Assembly: GCF_022347985.1 (NCBI RefSeq)
Contig: NZ_JAKRFQ010000006.1
Span: 1 to 53,386 of the forward strand
Direction: 5' to 3'
Source: Photobacterium sp. OFAV2-7
GTDB lineage: Bacteria > Pseudomonadota > Gammaproteobacteria > Enterobacterales > Vibrionaceae
DNA length: 53,386 nucleotides
In this document: positions 17,795 to 26,193 of the stretch, one piece after another
How positions within the stretch are numbered: position 1 is the stretch's first letter
How the letters are laid out: every line of letters begins with the position of its first letter
Notes under the pieces: model-generated
Databases searched by the model: none
The model's input: the letters and a program-made list of their open reading frames with translations, nothing else
Told to the model about the DNA's origin: nothing
Position numbers and translations under genes: made by a program

Positions 17795-18817
17795 ATGCCG
17801 AAATCAGGTAGAGCCGCTAAGTACCCGTTCAATAAAGGCAGTCGTATCTTCTTGCTTGATATGGGACTCGAACCTGTCCATTTTCTAAAGTCGGCAGGTT
17901 TACCTGAAGACCTATATAGCCGCGAGAATCCGCAGCTCACAGCACAAGACTACTTTCGTGCCTGGCGTATGCTGGAAGAGGCACTGGGTGATTTTGAGCT
18001 TCCTCTTGAACTAACCAAATCGTTTCCCGCAGAAGCCTTTGATGCTCCGATTTTTTCTGCTCTGTGCTGCCCGGACTTTAATACTGCCATCAGGCAGCTA
18101 AAATTGTTTAAACCGCTTATCGCTCCCATGGAGCTTGAGCTAGACATTAACGAGAAGACAACCAGTGTCACCATTCACTGTGAACAGTGTACTGAGAGTG
18201 TTCCCAGAATGCTTTGTACCAATGAAGTTACCTTCTTTACCCGGTTTATCCGCTATGCGACCAGATCAGAAATCGTTCCTCTGACAGTTGAAACCATGAA
18301 GAAGGTAAGGAAACCAGCAGAGTATGCTGAATATTTTGGTGTTGAAGTAAAAGAAGGAACAAAGAACCGGATTGTTTTTCACTCATCCGATGCTCAGCTT
18401 CCATTCCTGACAGAAAACAATAAGATGTGGAAGGTGTTTGACGAAGACCTGCGGAAGAAGCTGGCTGACCTTGAAGGAGAAGCATCCATTGAGCAACGGG
18501 TTAAAAGTGCGCTTCTGGAATTGATCCCAAGCGGTCAGGTGTCAATAGAGCACGTTGCAGATAAGCTTGCGATGGGTAAGCGAACTCTGCAACGCAGACT
18601 TAAAGCGGAAAATATTGGTTATCAAACGGTTCTGAATAACACCAGACAACAGCTATCAGAGCACTACCTGATGAATACTTCTCTTAAGTCGTCGGAAATT
18701 GCTTATCTGTTAGGTTTCCAGGAGATCTCTTCGTATTACAGAGCGTTTTCTTCCTGGACAAATATGACTCCGGATCAATTTCGCGAGAGAGGCTCACTCC
18801 AATCCAGCCTTCATTAA
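17795..18817 (+). CDS. AraC-family transcriptional regulator
   Basis: A 340-residue protein with an N-terminal arabinose-binding-like (OruR/ArgR-type) domain of about 190 residues and two C-terminal helix-turn-helix units (about residues 245-335; the first is VADKLAMGKRTLQRRLKAEN, the second has EIAYLLGFQEISSYYRAF). Such proteins usually activate nearby genes, here the SDR and hydrolase upstream on the same strand. GGAAAG lies before the ATG. A hairpin follows the stop. Confidence 0.88.
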   Translation: MPKSGRAAKYPFNKGSRIFLLDMGLEPVHFLKSAGLPEDLYSRENPQLTAQDYFRAWRMLEEALGDFELPLELTKSFPAEAFDAPIFSALCCPDFNTAIRQLKLFKPLIAPMELELDINEKTTSVTIHCEQCTESVPRMLCTNEVTFFTRFIRYATRSEIVPLTVETMKKVRKPAEYAEYFGVEVKEGTKNRIVFHSSDAQLPFLTENNKMWKVFDEDLRKKLADLEGEASIEQRVKSALLELIPSGQVSIEHVADKLAMGKRTLQRRLKAENIGYQTVLNNTRQQLSEHYLMNTSLKSSEIAYLLGFQEISSYYRAFSSWTNMTPDQFRERGSLQSSLH

Positions 18818-18822
18818 ATGAT

Positions 18823-18860
18823 GACAATTGTCCTGTTGTAGAAAGCAGCAGGACATTGTC
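18823..18860 (+). terminator. Hairpin after the AraC gene
   Basis: TGTCCTG (18829-18835) pairs with CAGGACA (18849-18855), extended by GACAA/TTGTC with one bulge. It begins 5 bp after the stop. No long T-run, so it is a probable rather than certain terminator. The rest of 18861-19178 shows no gene. Confidence 0.5.
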
Positions 18861-19178
18861 GTTATCAGACATTTCTTTGTCACCATCTGATATCTATTAA
18901 ACTCTTCATCATTCATATACTAGCCTTGTGTCCAATTAATACCCTGCTGTTTCCACTCTATTTACTGATGATTGCTTTTTCAATTTACCACGGCAGCAAA
19001 AGGTATGATCTGAATGTGTTGTATTTATATGTGATGTTTTGTAATTGATGAAATAAGATTTGGTTCGGTGAAGCTTCATTGGTGTTTATTATTGCGTAAG
19101 GTGTGCTTTTATTTTTCGAAATATCGATGATGTTTTCTCATTAATTATCGACTCTGGGATAGTGTATATGGAAGAGAA

Positions 19179-19200
19179 AGCCCAGCCATAAGGCCGGGCT
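19179..19200 (-). terminator. Terminator of the first ytfJ gene
   Basis: On the minus strand AGCCCGGCC and GGCTGGGCT pair (one wobble) around TTAT, followed by TTTCTCTTCC, about 70 bp past the stop. Confidence 0.7.
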
Positions 19201-19268
19201 CGTTCTGCTTCTTGTTACATCTTTGCTTTCAGCTATGGGTATTCATTACCGGATGCGAAAAAAGGGGA

Positions 19269-19805
19269 TTACAGCGCGCTAATCGCCTCAAGAATTTTGG
19301 CTTCTTCGCTGCTTCCTACCTTGCCTTCACTCACATAGGCAACCTTGCCGTCTGCACCCATTACAATCACGGCAAGACTCGACTCTTCCAGTTCCCAGTT
19401 TTCAAAAATTTCACCATCTTCATCGATAATGGCTTCAACAACAGGTTTGGCCAACTTGCCTTCCTTGATCGCGCCCTCTATGAACATACCGGCGCCAAAC
19501 GGTGCATCGTCGGCATTGACGATACTGTATACCTTGATGTTCTTCATGCCTTCGATTTTGGCCTTGAACTCAGGTGAGATAAGCTCGTTGGCTTCCGGTC
19601 TGGCGGCTTGGGCAAAGACAACCCCGGGCATGATATCGCTGGTTGACCATGCCTTGAATTCTACGTCATCACCCTTGATAACCGCGATACCACCGGCGTC
19701 GATAGCTGTAACAGGCAGTGCATCGCCAGCGGAAAATGAAGCTGCTGAAGCCAGGCCCGATGTCATGGCCATGATGGCCGCTAAGGATAGTAGTTTAGCT
19801 TTCAC
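19269..19805 (-). CDS. ytfJ: YtfJ-family periplasmic protein
   Basis: A 178-residue protein with a signal peptide (MKAKLLSLAAIMAMTSGLASA) followed by a thioredoxin-like YtfJ domain with NADDAPFGAGMFIEGAIKEGK and GADGKVAYVSEGKV. YtfJ proteins are poorly understood; no CxxC redox motif is present. The start is GTG at 19805 with AAGGA seven bases upstream. Its promoter region carries the shared motif plus TTTTGCAAAA also found before the second ytfJ gene at 30911 and the GH94-like gene at 44772. Confidence 0.85.
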   Translation of the reverse strand: MKAKLLSLAAIMAMTSGLASAASFSAGDALPVTAIDAGGIAVIKGDDVEFKAWSTSDIMPGVVFAQAARPEANELISPEFKAKIEGMKNIKVYSIVNADDAPFGAGMFIEGAIKEGKLAKPVVEAIIDEDGEIFENWELEESSLAVIVMGADGKVAYVSEGKVGSSEEAKILEAISAL

Positions 19806-19889
19806 GTTATGTTCCTTGTTAGTATGGTGCCATATAGTTCCCATCTAACAATGATTGATTTTATGGGCGGAAAAATAGAGCTAGAACCA

Positions 19890-19930
19890 TTTTGCAAAAT
19901 AAAAGATATTGATTGTTAAATATCGTAACT
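19890..19930 (-). promoter_or_regulatory. Composite shared motif upstream of the first ytfJ (site 1)
   Basis: TTTTGCAAAA (19890-19899) and TTGTTAAATATCGTAACT (19913-19930, plus strand) are 13 bases apart, with TTTTGCAAAA 85 bases from the start at 19805. The same pair and spacing occur before 30911 and 44772. In gene sense it reads TTACGATATTTAACA, spacer, TTTTGCAAAA, then TTCTAG. Confidence 0.65.
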
Positions 19931-20057
19931 TATTGCTTTGGGTGTCCGTAATATTTAAGTGCTTGTCTGGTTCAGGCCTGATTTTATTTATTTTCTTTAG
20001 CTTTGTGTTTGTTGATTTTTAAGATTGATACCACAAAAAACAAATATTATAGCCTCA

Positions 20058-20075
20058 GTGTTAAATATCATAATG
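20058..20075 (+). promoter_or_regulatory. Shared motif upstream of the mgsA operon (site 2)
   Basis: GTGTTAAATATCATAATG in the plus orientation, 85 bases before the ATG at 20160. It matches the consensus TTGTGAAATATCGTAATTG closely. No separate TTTTGCAAAA element accompanies this copy. Confidence 0.6.
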
Positions 20076-20159
20076 GAACAATCGTGATTGCAATTACAGC
20101 ATAGTGATATAAGCCGGCGGACTGACTTTCGTCGTTTGAAATAATATCAAGGAGCTGTA

Positions 20160-20684
20160 ATGGCCACTGCTATCCCTTTAGTTATCAGAAATAAATTTGT
20201 GGGCCAGGTTATGAAAGGATCGATAGTGATCAACTCTGTGCTGGCTTTTTTGGCTCTGCAACCCTTCGAGCCGTTTATCGATTACTCGACGATGCTGTTC
20301 GAGCTCCAGATCCAGAGCCTGGTTGCGCCTGCGCTGATCAGCCTGTTGCTACCGCTTGGTATCAAGAAAGAAATGCTGCTCAAGGGGGAAGACGGTCACA
20401 TCTGGCGCTCAGGCAGCCTGACAGCCCGGTTTGTCAGCCTGGTACCCACCAACAAGGTTTTGGCTTGCCTGTTCTGGACCCTGTTAACCTTCATTTTCTT
20501 CACGCTTCCGGCGATTGGGGGGTTACAGCTACTGGGCGTGGAGCAGATGACGGGCTGGCAGTATTTCTTTTTTAAGATGACTCAGGCGTGGATATTCTGC
20601 ACTTCAATCAGCTATCTGATCTGTTCGGTAGCAGTGACCCGCCGTGAAACCGCAGGGCAGCAACGCGCCCGTGTTTCAAACTGA
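20160..20684 (+). CDS. Uncharacterised four-helix membrane protein
   Basis: The 174-residue protein has four hydrophobic segments (about residues 20-36, 50-68, 98-120 and 132-155) with a basic C-terminal tail. I do not recognise the family. AAGGAG lies five bases before the ATG. It is first in a plus-strand group with methylglyoxal synthase (66 bp gap) and a chemoreceptor (23 bp gap), and its promoter holds the shared motif. It could be a transport or sensing partner of either. Confidence 0.75.
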   Translation: MATAIPLVIRNKFVGQVMKGSIVINSVLAFLALQPFEPFIDYSTMLFELQIQSLVAPALISLLLPLGIKKEMLLKGEDGHIWRSGSLTARFVSLVPTNKVLACLFWTLLTFIFFTLPAIGGLQLLGVEQMTGWQYFFFKMTQAWIFCTSISYLICSVAVTRRETAGQQRARVSN

Positions 20685-20749
20685 TTGTCGTCCCCTTAAT
20701 GCTGAGGGTGCCGATGTTGGCACCCTCCTCAACCTGGTTGGAAAAAACG

Positions 20750-21205
20750 ATGAACAAAGCCACCCGTAACATGGCTGCAAATAAGAATATTGCCCTCGTC
20801 GCGCATGATAACTGTAAGCCGGATCTACTGAATTGGGTGAAACAGAATAAGGAAAAGTTACAACGTCACTTTTTGTATGCCACTGGTACAACGGGGCATT
20901 TACTTAGCAATGAAACCGGGCTGGCGGTTAAAAGCCTGATCAGCGGTCCGATGGGGGGCGACCAGCAATTGGGCGCGCTGATCTCAGAGGGCAAGATAGA
21001 CGTGATGCTTTTTTTCTGGGATCCGCTCAATGCTGTTCCCCATGATCCGGACGTGAAAGCACTGCTGCGTATTGCCAGCGTCTGGAACATTCCGGTGGCG
21101 ACTAACCGTGCGACGGCGGACTTTTTGTTTCACTCCGAGCTTATCGACCAGGTACTGGCGATAGACGTACCGGACTACGAGGCTTACCTGTCACGGCGCA
21201 TATAA
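20750..21205 (+). CDS. mgsA: Methylglyoxal synthase
   Basis: The 151-residue enzyme converts dihydroxyacetone phosphate to methylglyoxal and phosphate in the cytoplasm, relieving sugar-phosphate overflow. The family blocks are complete: [30 protein letters not shown] and [20 protein letters not shown]. The catalytic Asp of GPMGGDQQ and the His of AVPHDPD are present. The start at 20750 aligns with other MgsA proteins; an ATG at 20699 would add 17 unrelated residues. Its place beside a chemoreceptor under a shared sugar-regulon-type promoter is unusual. Confidence 0.93.
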   Translation: MNKATRNMAANKNIALVAHDNCKPDLLNWVKQNKEKLQRHFLYATGTTGHLLSNETGLAVKSLISGPMGGDQQLGALISEGKIDVMLFFWDPLNAVPHDPDVKALLRIASVWNIPVATNRATADFLFHSELIDQVLAIDVPDYEAYLSRRI

Positions 21206-21228
21206 CTTGTCAGGCTATGGAGGGCATG

Positions 21229-22527
21229 ATGAAACAGTTGGCAATGAAGAAATTAGGCTTAGGTGGCCTGGGCATGAAGAAGTCCCTGGTTGTCTTTGTC
21301 GGTTTGTTGGTGGCACTTACTGTCGTCAATACCAGTTATGTTACCTACGTGTCGGCTACAGAGTCGATCATGACGGCAACCCACATTAAGTTGGGGGCGA
21401 CAGATGCCGATAGTGTGGCAGTGATGAGTGAGTTGCAGCGACTGAAAGAGCACCTTATTGTCCAGGCAGTGGTGCTGATCATGATTAGCCTGGTGCTGAC
21501 TTTTGCGGTGTTGAACGTTCTATACCGCCCGATACTCGAGCTTAAAAGGACAATCACTGATTTGTCGGAAGGGGAGGGCGATCTTACCCAGAGGCTAACC
21601 ACTCAGGGCAATGACGATATCGCCCAAATCGGTAATGCCGTTAACACCTTTATTACCAACCTCCAGGGCATGATGCTCGATATTGCCGAGGCGTCGGGCA
21701 AACTGGGTAGCAGTGTCGATACCCTCAAGGCGCACTCGGGCCAGAGTGTCGCGGAGATGGAGAGGCATGTGAATGAGACGGAACAGGTTGTTACGGCCAT
21801 TAATCAGATGAGCGTGACGGCAAAGTCGGTGGCAGAGGATGTGTCACAAACGGCCAGTTTTGCCGAGCAGGCCAGAAAGGTCGGCGAGGAATCGGCCAAG
21901 CCCGCCAGAGAAGGAACTGAGGCATTTATGTCTCTGATCACCGAGGTCGAGACAACCAGCCGTTCTATCCAGACCATGAGCAACGAGACCGAGAGTATCA
22001 AGACCATTCTTGAGGTTATCAATGGGATTGCCGAACAAACCAATTTGCTGGCCCTGAATGCGGCTATCGAGGCGGCCCGGGCCGGGGAGCACGGCAGGGG
22101 GTTTGCTGTAGTCGCCGATGAGGTTAGAACCCTGGCGGCCAGAACCCGGGCAAGTACTCAGCAGGTCGAAGAGTCGCTGGCCAGGTTGCTTGAACAAAAT
22201 GGCTCTGTTGTCGACTCAATGGAGAAGACCAAGTCGATGTGTTATCTCACCGGACAGAAGGTGGAACTGATTGGCAAGGCATTAGGGGATATCATCGCTA
22301 TTGTTCACCAGATGAGCACTACATCAGGTCAGATAGCGACATCGACGGAAGAGCAAAGCAGTGTGACGCAGGAGATCAGCCAGAACATGGCGCTGATAAA
22401 TACGATTGTCAATCAGCTAAATCAGAGCAGTATGGCCTCATCCGAGCAGGTCGGAGGGATAGCCCGGGTTAATGAGCAGTTGATGGCGATTGTGGGCAGG
22501 TTCGAGCTGGGCGAGGCTTCTTCATAA
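21229..22527 (+). CDS. Methyl-accepting chemotaxis protein with minimal sensor region
   Basis: A 432-residue chemoreceptor. TM1 is at about residues 17-37, TM2 at about 80-102, and only some 40 residues lie between them in the periplasm, too few for a Cache or four-helix sensor domain. A HAMP domain and the cytoplasmic signalling hairpin follow, with the conserved tip [18 protein letters not shown] at about residues 268-285. The start is set by GGAGG five bases upstream. It may sense through the membrane or a partner protein, possibly the upstream membrane protein. Confidence 0.9.
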   Translation: MKQLAMKKLGLGGLGMKKSLVVFVGLLVALTVVNTSYVTYVSATESIMTATHIKLGATDADSVAVMSELQRLKEHLIVQAVVLIMISLVLTFAVLNVLYRPILELKRTITDLSEGEGDLTQRLTTQGNDDIAQIGNAVNTFITNLQGMMLDIAEASGKLGSSVDTLKAHSGQSVAEMERHVNETEQVVTAINQMSVTAKSVAEDVSQTASFAEQARKVGEESAKPAREGTEAFMSLITEVETTSRSIQTMSNETESIKTILEVINGIAEQTNLLALNAAIEAARAGEHGRGFAVVADEVRTLAARTRASTQQVEESLARLLEQNGSVVDSMEKTKSMCYLTGQKVELIGKALGDIIAIVHQMSTTSGQIATSTEEQSSVTQEISQNMALINTIVNQLNQSSMASSEQVGGIARVNEQLMAIVGRFELGEASS

Positions 22528-22549
22528 CTTTTTGAGCTACCCATCGTTG

Positions 22550-22573
22550 CCGCTGACAATTTCTTGTCAGCGG
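22550..22573. terminator. Hairpin between the chemoreceptor gene and the convergent 519-residue gene
   Basis: CCGCTGACAA and TTGTCAGCGG form a perfect 10-bp stem with a 4-base loop, 22 bp after the chemoreceptor stop. No T-run on either side, so possibly a weak bidirectional terminator. Confidence 0.5.
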
Positions 22574-22644
22574 ATAGCTGAGGAACCCGTTTTGTGAATT
22601 AATCGCGGTAACGGTGAACAATGGCCTCCGCCGGAACTATTATG

Positions 22645-24204
22645 TCAGGAGCTTCCCCAAAATGGTTTGATGGCAAAGTTGGCCCCGTTGAAAGGGTAGA
22701 ATTTGTTATTGGCCTTTTGTTTTTCAACCAGTGAGGCTACGTCGTTTTCGATGATCTTCTTAACCCTGAGGTAATACCTGTTTATTGAAATTTCGCTTGT
22801 ACCGCTCTTATGCGTACTGTTGGCATATTTGCGGCTAAGGGCGGGGAGCACGTCTTTAAGTCGCGTTTTTTCCTTGGACGGGACACCCAGTTTGAGGTCG
22901 TAGCATTCGAGTCCAACCAGCCAGCTTGCAATGTTAGCTTTTTCGGCTCGTTTTGTGTCGGGAATCACAAAGAGTACTTTGTTACGTTCATACCAGTCGA
23001 TGAAGTGGTCGAGGTAAGTAACAGCGGTAGAACTGACCACCGAGGAATGATTGCTATATCCCATCGCATTCGAGCTACTGCCTTCTCGTTCTTTTTCGAG
23101 GCGTGGCATTTCGCCATTTTCCGTATCATCAAGGCTTTCAACATAAAAAGCAGATAAGGATTCAGCCAGTACGTGAGCGGCATCAGCGATTCCGTTTTTG
23201 TTTATCAATTCGAGAAGATCAGCGCGGCTAATTTTGATCTGGCAGGCATGTTCGTCGCCAAAAAGGTTGTCAACACCGGATTCGTCGACAGTTTTGAACC
23301 GCCACACATATCGATTCTGGAAGTCGTGGCTAAACAATCTTGTAACCTGGCTAATCCAGTAATAGATGTGATTGGCATAGGCACAGTCGACATGCTCAAC
23401 GAACAACTCAAGCTCTCGTTCGTTAATAGACTGCGGCACATTCGCGGCAAAGTTTGCCAGGTTGTCATCAAGGAACTGGCGAATATCTGAGAGCAGGTGG
23501 CGGCTGTTGCGCGGTTCAAGCTTTATCCAGGTCCTGATATGGCTGAGCGGCTCAAGCCAGCTAGGTAACTCGATATCATTTTCCCGGTACCAATACATAA
23601 GGGTATAAATGGCTTCACAAAGCATGTCTGGATGAGTGATGTCGAAGAAGCTATTAAGTCGTTCACAGATCAGGGGCGCTCTTGAGAAGGCCATCGAGAG
23701 GTCTTGGTGTGAATATCCCAGCCTTGCTTCCGAGGGGATTGGCAAGCATTTTATCCCCCCGGATGTCAGGATCTCGCTGAACTCATGCTGGATATAGTTC
23801 AGTTCTTTTTCCCTGTTGATCAAAGCGCGTTTACTTTGGTCGGGATGACTCATTTTTCCCCACACCTGCATGGAAGACATCCCCTTATCATAACCACGGT
23901 GTATCTGCTTCATGAAGTGCAGTGCGGCCCCGTCGGGTTCGTTCTGGATAAATTCGAGGGCGCTCTTGAAATAATGTTTAGGGAATAGACTGATAATGTT
24001 GTCGCGGTCTTCATTTAAAGCTGTTAGTAAGCGCTCCTGCTCGTCGAACCAGGCAGAATATGCCTGGTTTTTATATAACGCTCTAGCCGTAAAGATTAGC
24101 AACAGGACTTGTTCACTGACGGCCTCATAAATAGGTTCAAAAGGGGGACGCTCTCCAGTTAGGTAGTCCTTTAGCCAGCGCTTATCATTTTCTGAAATGG
24201 CCAT
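22645..24204 (-). CDS. Uncharacterised 519-residue cytoplasmic protein
   Basis: I recognise no domain. The protein has no signal peptide or membrane segment, is rich in charged and aromatic residues, and has a low-complexity serine patch (EGSSSNAMGYSNHSSVVSS) near residue 400 that could be a linker between an N-terminal and a C-terminal part. The ATG at 24204 has AAGGGGAG just upstream. A perfect TGTGA-N6-TCACA palindrome for CRP begins 27 bases before the start. It is divergent from a glycine-rich small protein, with a 370-bp regulatory gap full of inverted repeats. The two may be one system. Confidence 0.75.
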   Translation of the reverse strand: MAISENDKRWLKDYLTGERPPFEPIYEAVSEQVLLLIFTARALYKNQAYSAWFDEQERLLTALNEDRDNIISLFPKHYFKSALEFIQNEPDGAALHFMKQIHRGYDKGMSSMQVWGKMSHPDQSKRALINREKELNYIQHEFSEILTSGGIKCLPIPSEARLGYSHQDLSMAFSRAPLICERLNSFFDITHPDMLCEAIYTLMYWYRENDIELPSWLEPLSHIRTWIKLEPRNSRHLLSDIRQFLDDNLANFAANVPQSINERELELFVEHVDCAYANHIYYWISQVTRLFSHDFQNRYVWRFKTVDESGVDNLFGDEHACQIKISRADLLELINKNGIADAAHVLAESLSAFYVESLDDTENGEMPRLEKEREGSSSNAMGYSNHSSVVSSTAVTYLDHFIDWYERNKVLFVIPDTKRAEKANIASWLVGLECYDLKLGVPSKEKTRLKDVLPALSRKYANSTHKSGTSEISINRYYLRVKKIIENDVASLVEKQKANNKFYPFNGANFAIKPFWGSS

Positions 24205-24230
24205 TTCTGCTCCCCTTAGGTAATACAATT

Positions 24231-24246
24231 TGTGATGTGAATCACA
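24231..24246. promoter_or_regulatory. CRP binding site
   Basis: TGTGATGTGAATCACA has both perfect CRP half-sites (TGTGA and TCACA, 6-base spacer). It is 27 bases from the start of the 519-residue gene, so on that gene it would most simply act as repressor, or as activator of the divergent gene if that promoter is close. The distance to the divergent ATG at 24578 is about 330 bases. Confidence 0.7.
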
Positions 24247-24387
24247 GTTATTGGAGTTTTTCTACCAATAAATCGTCGTTTTCTGAGAACACCGTTCTAT
24301 TGAAGGACTGATAAATTATCAAGTTACAATTCGATGAGTTGATTATAAGTAAATTATACAAAAAACAAATCATTTAACTCCATATTT

Positions 24388-24408
24388 ATGTAATCATGTA
24401 AATTACAT
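24388..24408. promoter_or_regulatory. Palindrome, operator-like
   Basis: ATGTAAT (24388-24394) and ATTACAT (24402-24408) form a perfect 7-bp inverted repeat with a 7-base spacer that itself contains another ATGTAA. Similar text (TTGTAATGTAAA) recurs near 24455. Possible operator for an unidentified regulator. Confidence 0.4.
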
Positions 24409-24464
24409 CGGTAAAAAATATCAACTAACAATAAAAGATATAGTAAATCATGTTTGTAATGTAA

Positions 24465-24513
24465 AAAATAATATCAAGATACAGGTAGCATTTCCTTATC
24501 TTGATATTATTTT
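24465..24513. repeat. Perfect 17-bp AT-rich inverted repeat
   Basis: AAAATAATATCAAGATA (24465-24481) and its exact reverse complement (24497-24513) flank a 15-base loop, 64 bases before the ATG at 24578. Such length is unlikely by chance even in AT-rich DNA. It could be a leader hairpin of the glycine-rich gene, an operator, or a terminator with a T-run contained in the stem. Confidence 0.6.
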
Positions 24514-24577
24514 AAGGGTTCCCTACTATCAGCTCATCGAATCGACGCAACCAGAGAACATGATTAGAGGAGCTTTT

Positions 24578-24901
24578 ATGTTTGGTGATCTGTTTGACTT
24601 TGTTACTGAAAACCCAATTAAATCAATAGCGATAGCTGCTGCAACGGTGGCAACGGGTGGAGCGGCACTGGCTGCAGCTCCGGCGATAGGTGCCGCGGCC
24701 AGTGCCGCTGGTCTTGGGGTCGCTGGCGGTACATTAAGCGGTGCGGCAGCTTCCTCTGCCGGGTTGGCCGCACTTGGGGGGGGAAGTCTGGCTTCCGGTG
24801 GCTTGGGTATGGCCGGAGGAAAGGCTGTCGTGACAGGGATCGGTGCGGCAACTGGCGCGATTACTTCAGGTACTACAGCCAAAATAGCAGCTGACGATTA
24901 A
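24578..24901 (+). CDS. Glycine/alanine-rich hydrophobic small protein (glycine-zipper type)
   Basis: A 107-residue protein that begins MFGDLFDFVTENPIKS and continues almost wholly with Gly, Ala, Ser and small hydrophobic residues, including repeated glycine-zipper spacing and LGGGSLASGGLGMAGG near residue 75. The layout suggests a membrane-inserting or pore-like hairpin, as in some bacteriocins and toxin modules, but no leader or cleavage site is clear. GAGGAG precedes the ATG at 24578; an ATG at 24560 is less well placed. A 91-residue gene follows after 25 bp. Function unknown. Confidence 0.7.
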   Translation: MFGDLFDFVTENPIKSIAIAAATVATGGAALAAAPAIGAAASAAGLGVAGGTLSGAAASSAGLAALGGGSLASGGLGMAGGKAVVTGIGAATGAITSGTTAKIAADD

Positions 24902-24926
24902 TCAACGAAGGACAGGAGCGTGACCA

Positions 24927-25202
24927 ATGTCGATACTAGAAGGCCCTTTTCGTGAATGGAACCACTCTAAAATTATGCGACTGACAGACGCCGGATGCAG
25001 TGATGAAACGATTGCCAGTGCTATCAATGATGAGATGAGGGCAAAAGCCAATGCGCCGGGCACCGCAATTACCGGTGAGCAAATCACTTCTTACAAAGAA
25101 ATTGCTGAATTAGCTGGACGCTATTCACTGGTGTCCGAGAAAAAAGTTAAGGCGTTAAGTGGCGAGCCGGAGCCAACGAGTAATCAGCTTGCTTTTCAAT
25201 AA
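24927..25202 (+). CDS. Uncharacterised 91-residue protein, partner of the glycine-rich gene
   Basis: A small soluble protein with GPFREWNHSKIMRLTDAGCSD and helical segments following; residues 15-65 resemble a helix-turn-helix-like helical bundle (DETIASAINDEM, GEQITSYKEIAEL) but I cannot assign a family. AGGAG lies eight bases before the ATG. It is co-transcribed with the glycine-rich gene and could be its immunity or regulatory partner; that is inference from context. Confidence 0.65.
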   Translation: MSILEGPFREWNHSKIMRLTDAGCSDETIASAINDEMRAKANAPGTAITGEQITSYKEIAELAGRYSLVSEKKVKALSGEPEPTSNQLAFQ

Positions 25203-25220
25203 ATCCATATATGGCTAGGT

Positions 25221-25248
25221 TCCAGCCCCTGCCTACGTGGGGGCTGGA
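25221..25248. terminator. Hairpin between convergent genes
   Basis: TCCAGCCCC and GGGGCTGGA form a 9-bp stem around a 10-base loop, 18 bp after the 91-residue gene and 29 bp before the convergent hydroxylase stop. No T-run. Confidence 0.5.
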
Positions 25249-25277
25249 TGACTATGCCGGCTGAGAGAGCACTTAAG

Positions 25278-26171
25278 TTACTTTCCCTTCCTTTGCTGCT
25301 CTTGCTGCCAGGCCCAGATAGGTGGCTTGGCCAGCAGTTTTAGTCTGTAACACCAGCTTGGGGCATGCCAGAGCTGTTTCGCCAGTTTGCCGTAACCATG
25401 AAAATAGACGGTCAACGGGTTGACCGAGTTGATTCTCGGGTACACACCGTAGCGGACTGTTTCTTCTTCCCGGGCAAAGGTGCCAAACATCCTGTCCCAG
25501 ACAATCAGTATTCCGGCATAGTTTTTATCCAGGTATTGCTGATTGGTCGCATGGTGGACTCGATGATGCGACGGTGTGTTAAATACTGCTTCGATTGGTC
25601 TTGGCAGCTTCTTGACGGTTTCTGTATGGAGCAGGGTCTGAAACAACTGCACCAGGGTTTCGCACATTAGCACCACAAACGGATGGAAACCCATTAATAC
25701 CAGAGGCAGATAGAAAAAGAACGGGAAGAACCAGTCCAGTGGCCCGAATCGATAGGCGACGGAAATATTAAAAAACGGCGAGCTATGATGGACCGAGTGT
25801 GTTCCCCAGGCGAGCCCGTTGCTATGGAGGAAGCGGTGCTCCCAGTAATACGCCAGATCAGCCAGTATCAGGCATCCAAGTACGGTCCATCCGGTGACGG
25901 GCAACTGGGTCAGGCTGAAGTTGTCGTACATGAACAGAAAGGCTCCGACATACCCGAGACCAACCACAAACAGTATCACCAGTAGAAAGAACAGGGTAAC
26001 AAAGTTGGTGGCACTATCACCGATCATGGTCCAGCTAAGCTGCTTCTTGAAGCGGTAACGGACCAGCTCAACCAGAAACAAAGCGAGGGCGATTAGCAGG
26101 AAATGATCATCAATCCAGGCTTCGGCATTCATGATGGCATCCAGCGAGTACACGTGGGACATGAAATCCAT
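25278..26171 (-). CDS. Fatty acid hydroxylase/sterol desaturase superfamily membrane protein
   Basis: A 297-residue membrane protein with the diiron histidine boxes of the family: HRFLH (residues 112-116), HSVHH (125-129) and HHRVHH (202-207), set among four or five hydrophobic helices. Such enzymes oxidise lipid or sterol-like substrates in the inner membrane with oxygen. The start at 26171 has AAGGA upstream; the longer frame to 26306 runs into the preceding gene. It follows a periplasmic protein gene by 22 bp and is co-transcribed with it. Confidence 0.88.
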   Translation of the reverse strand: MDFMSHVYSLDAIMNAEAWIDDHFLLIALALFLVELVRYRFKKQLSWTMIGDSATNFVTLFFLLVILFVVGLGYVGAFLFMYDNFSLTQLPVTGWTVLGCLILADLAYYWEHRFLHSNGLAWGTHSVHHSSPFFNISVAYRFGPLDWFFPFFFYLPLVLMGFHPFVVLMCETLVQLFQTLLHTETVKKLPRPIEAVFNTPSHHRVHHATNQQYLDKNYAGILIVWDRMFGTFAREEETVRYGVYPRINSVNPLTVYFHGYGKLAKQLWHAPSWCYRLKLLAKPPIWAWQQEQQRKGK

Positions 26172-26193
26172 AGGGGGTTCCTTCACCGTATTC

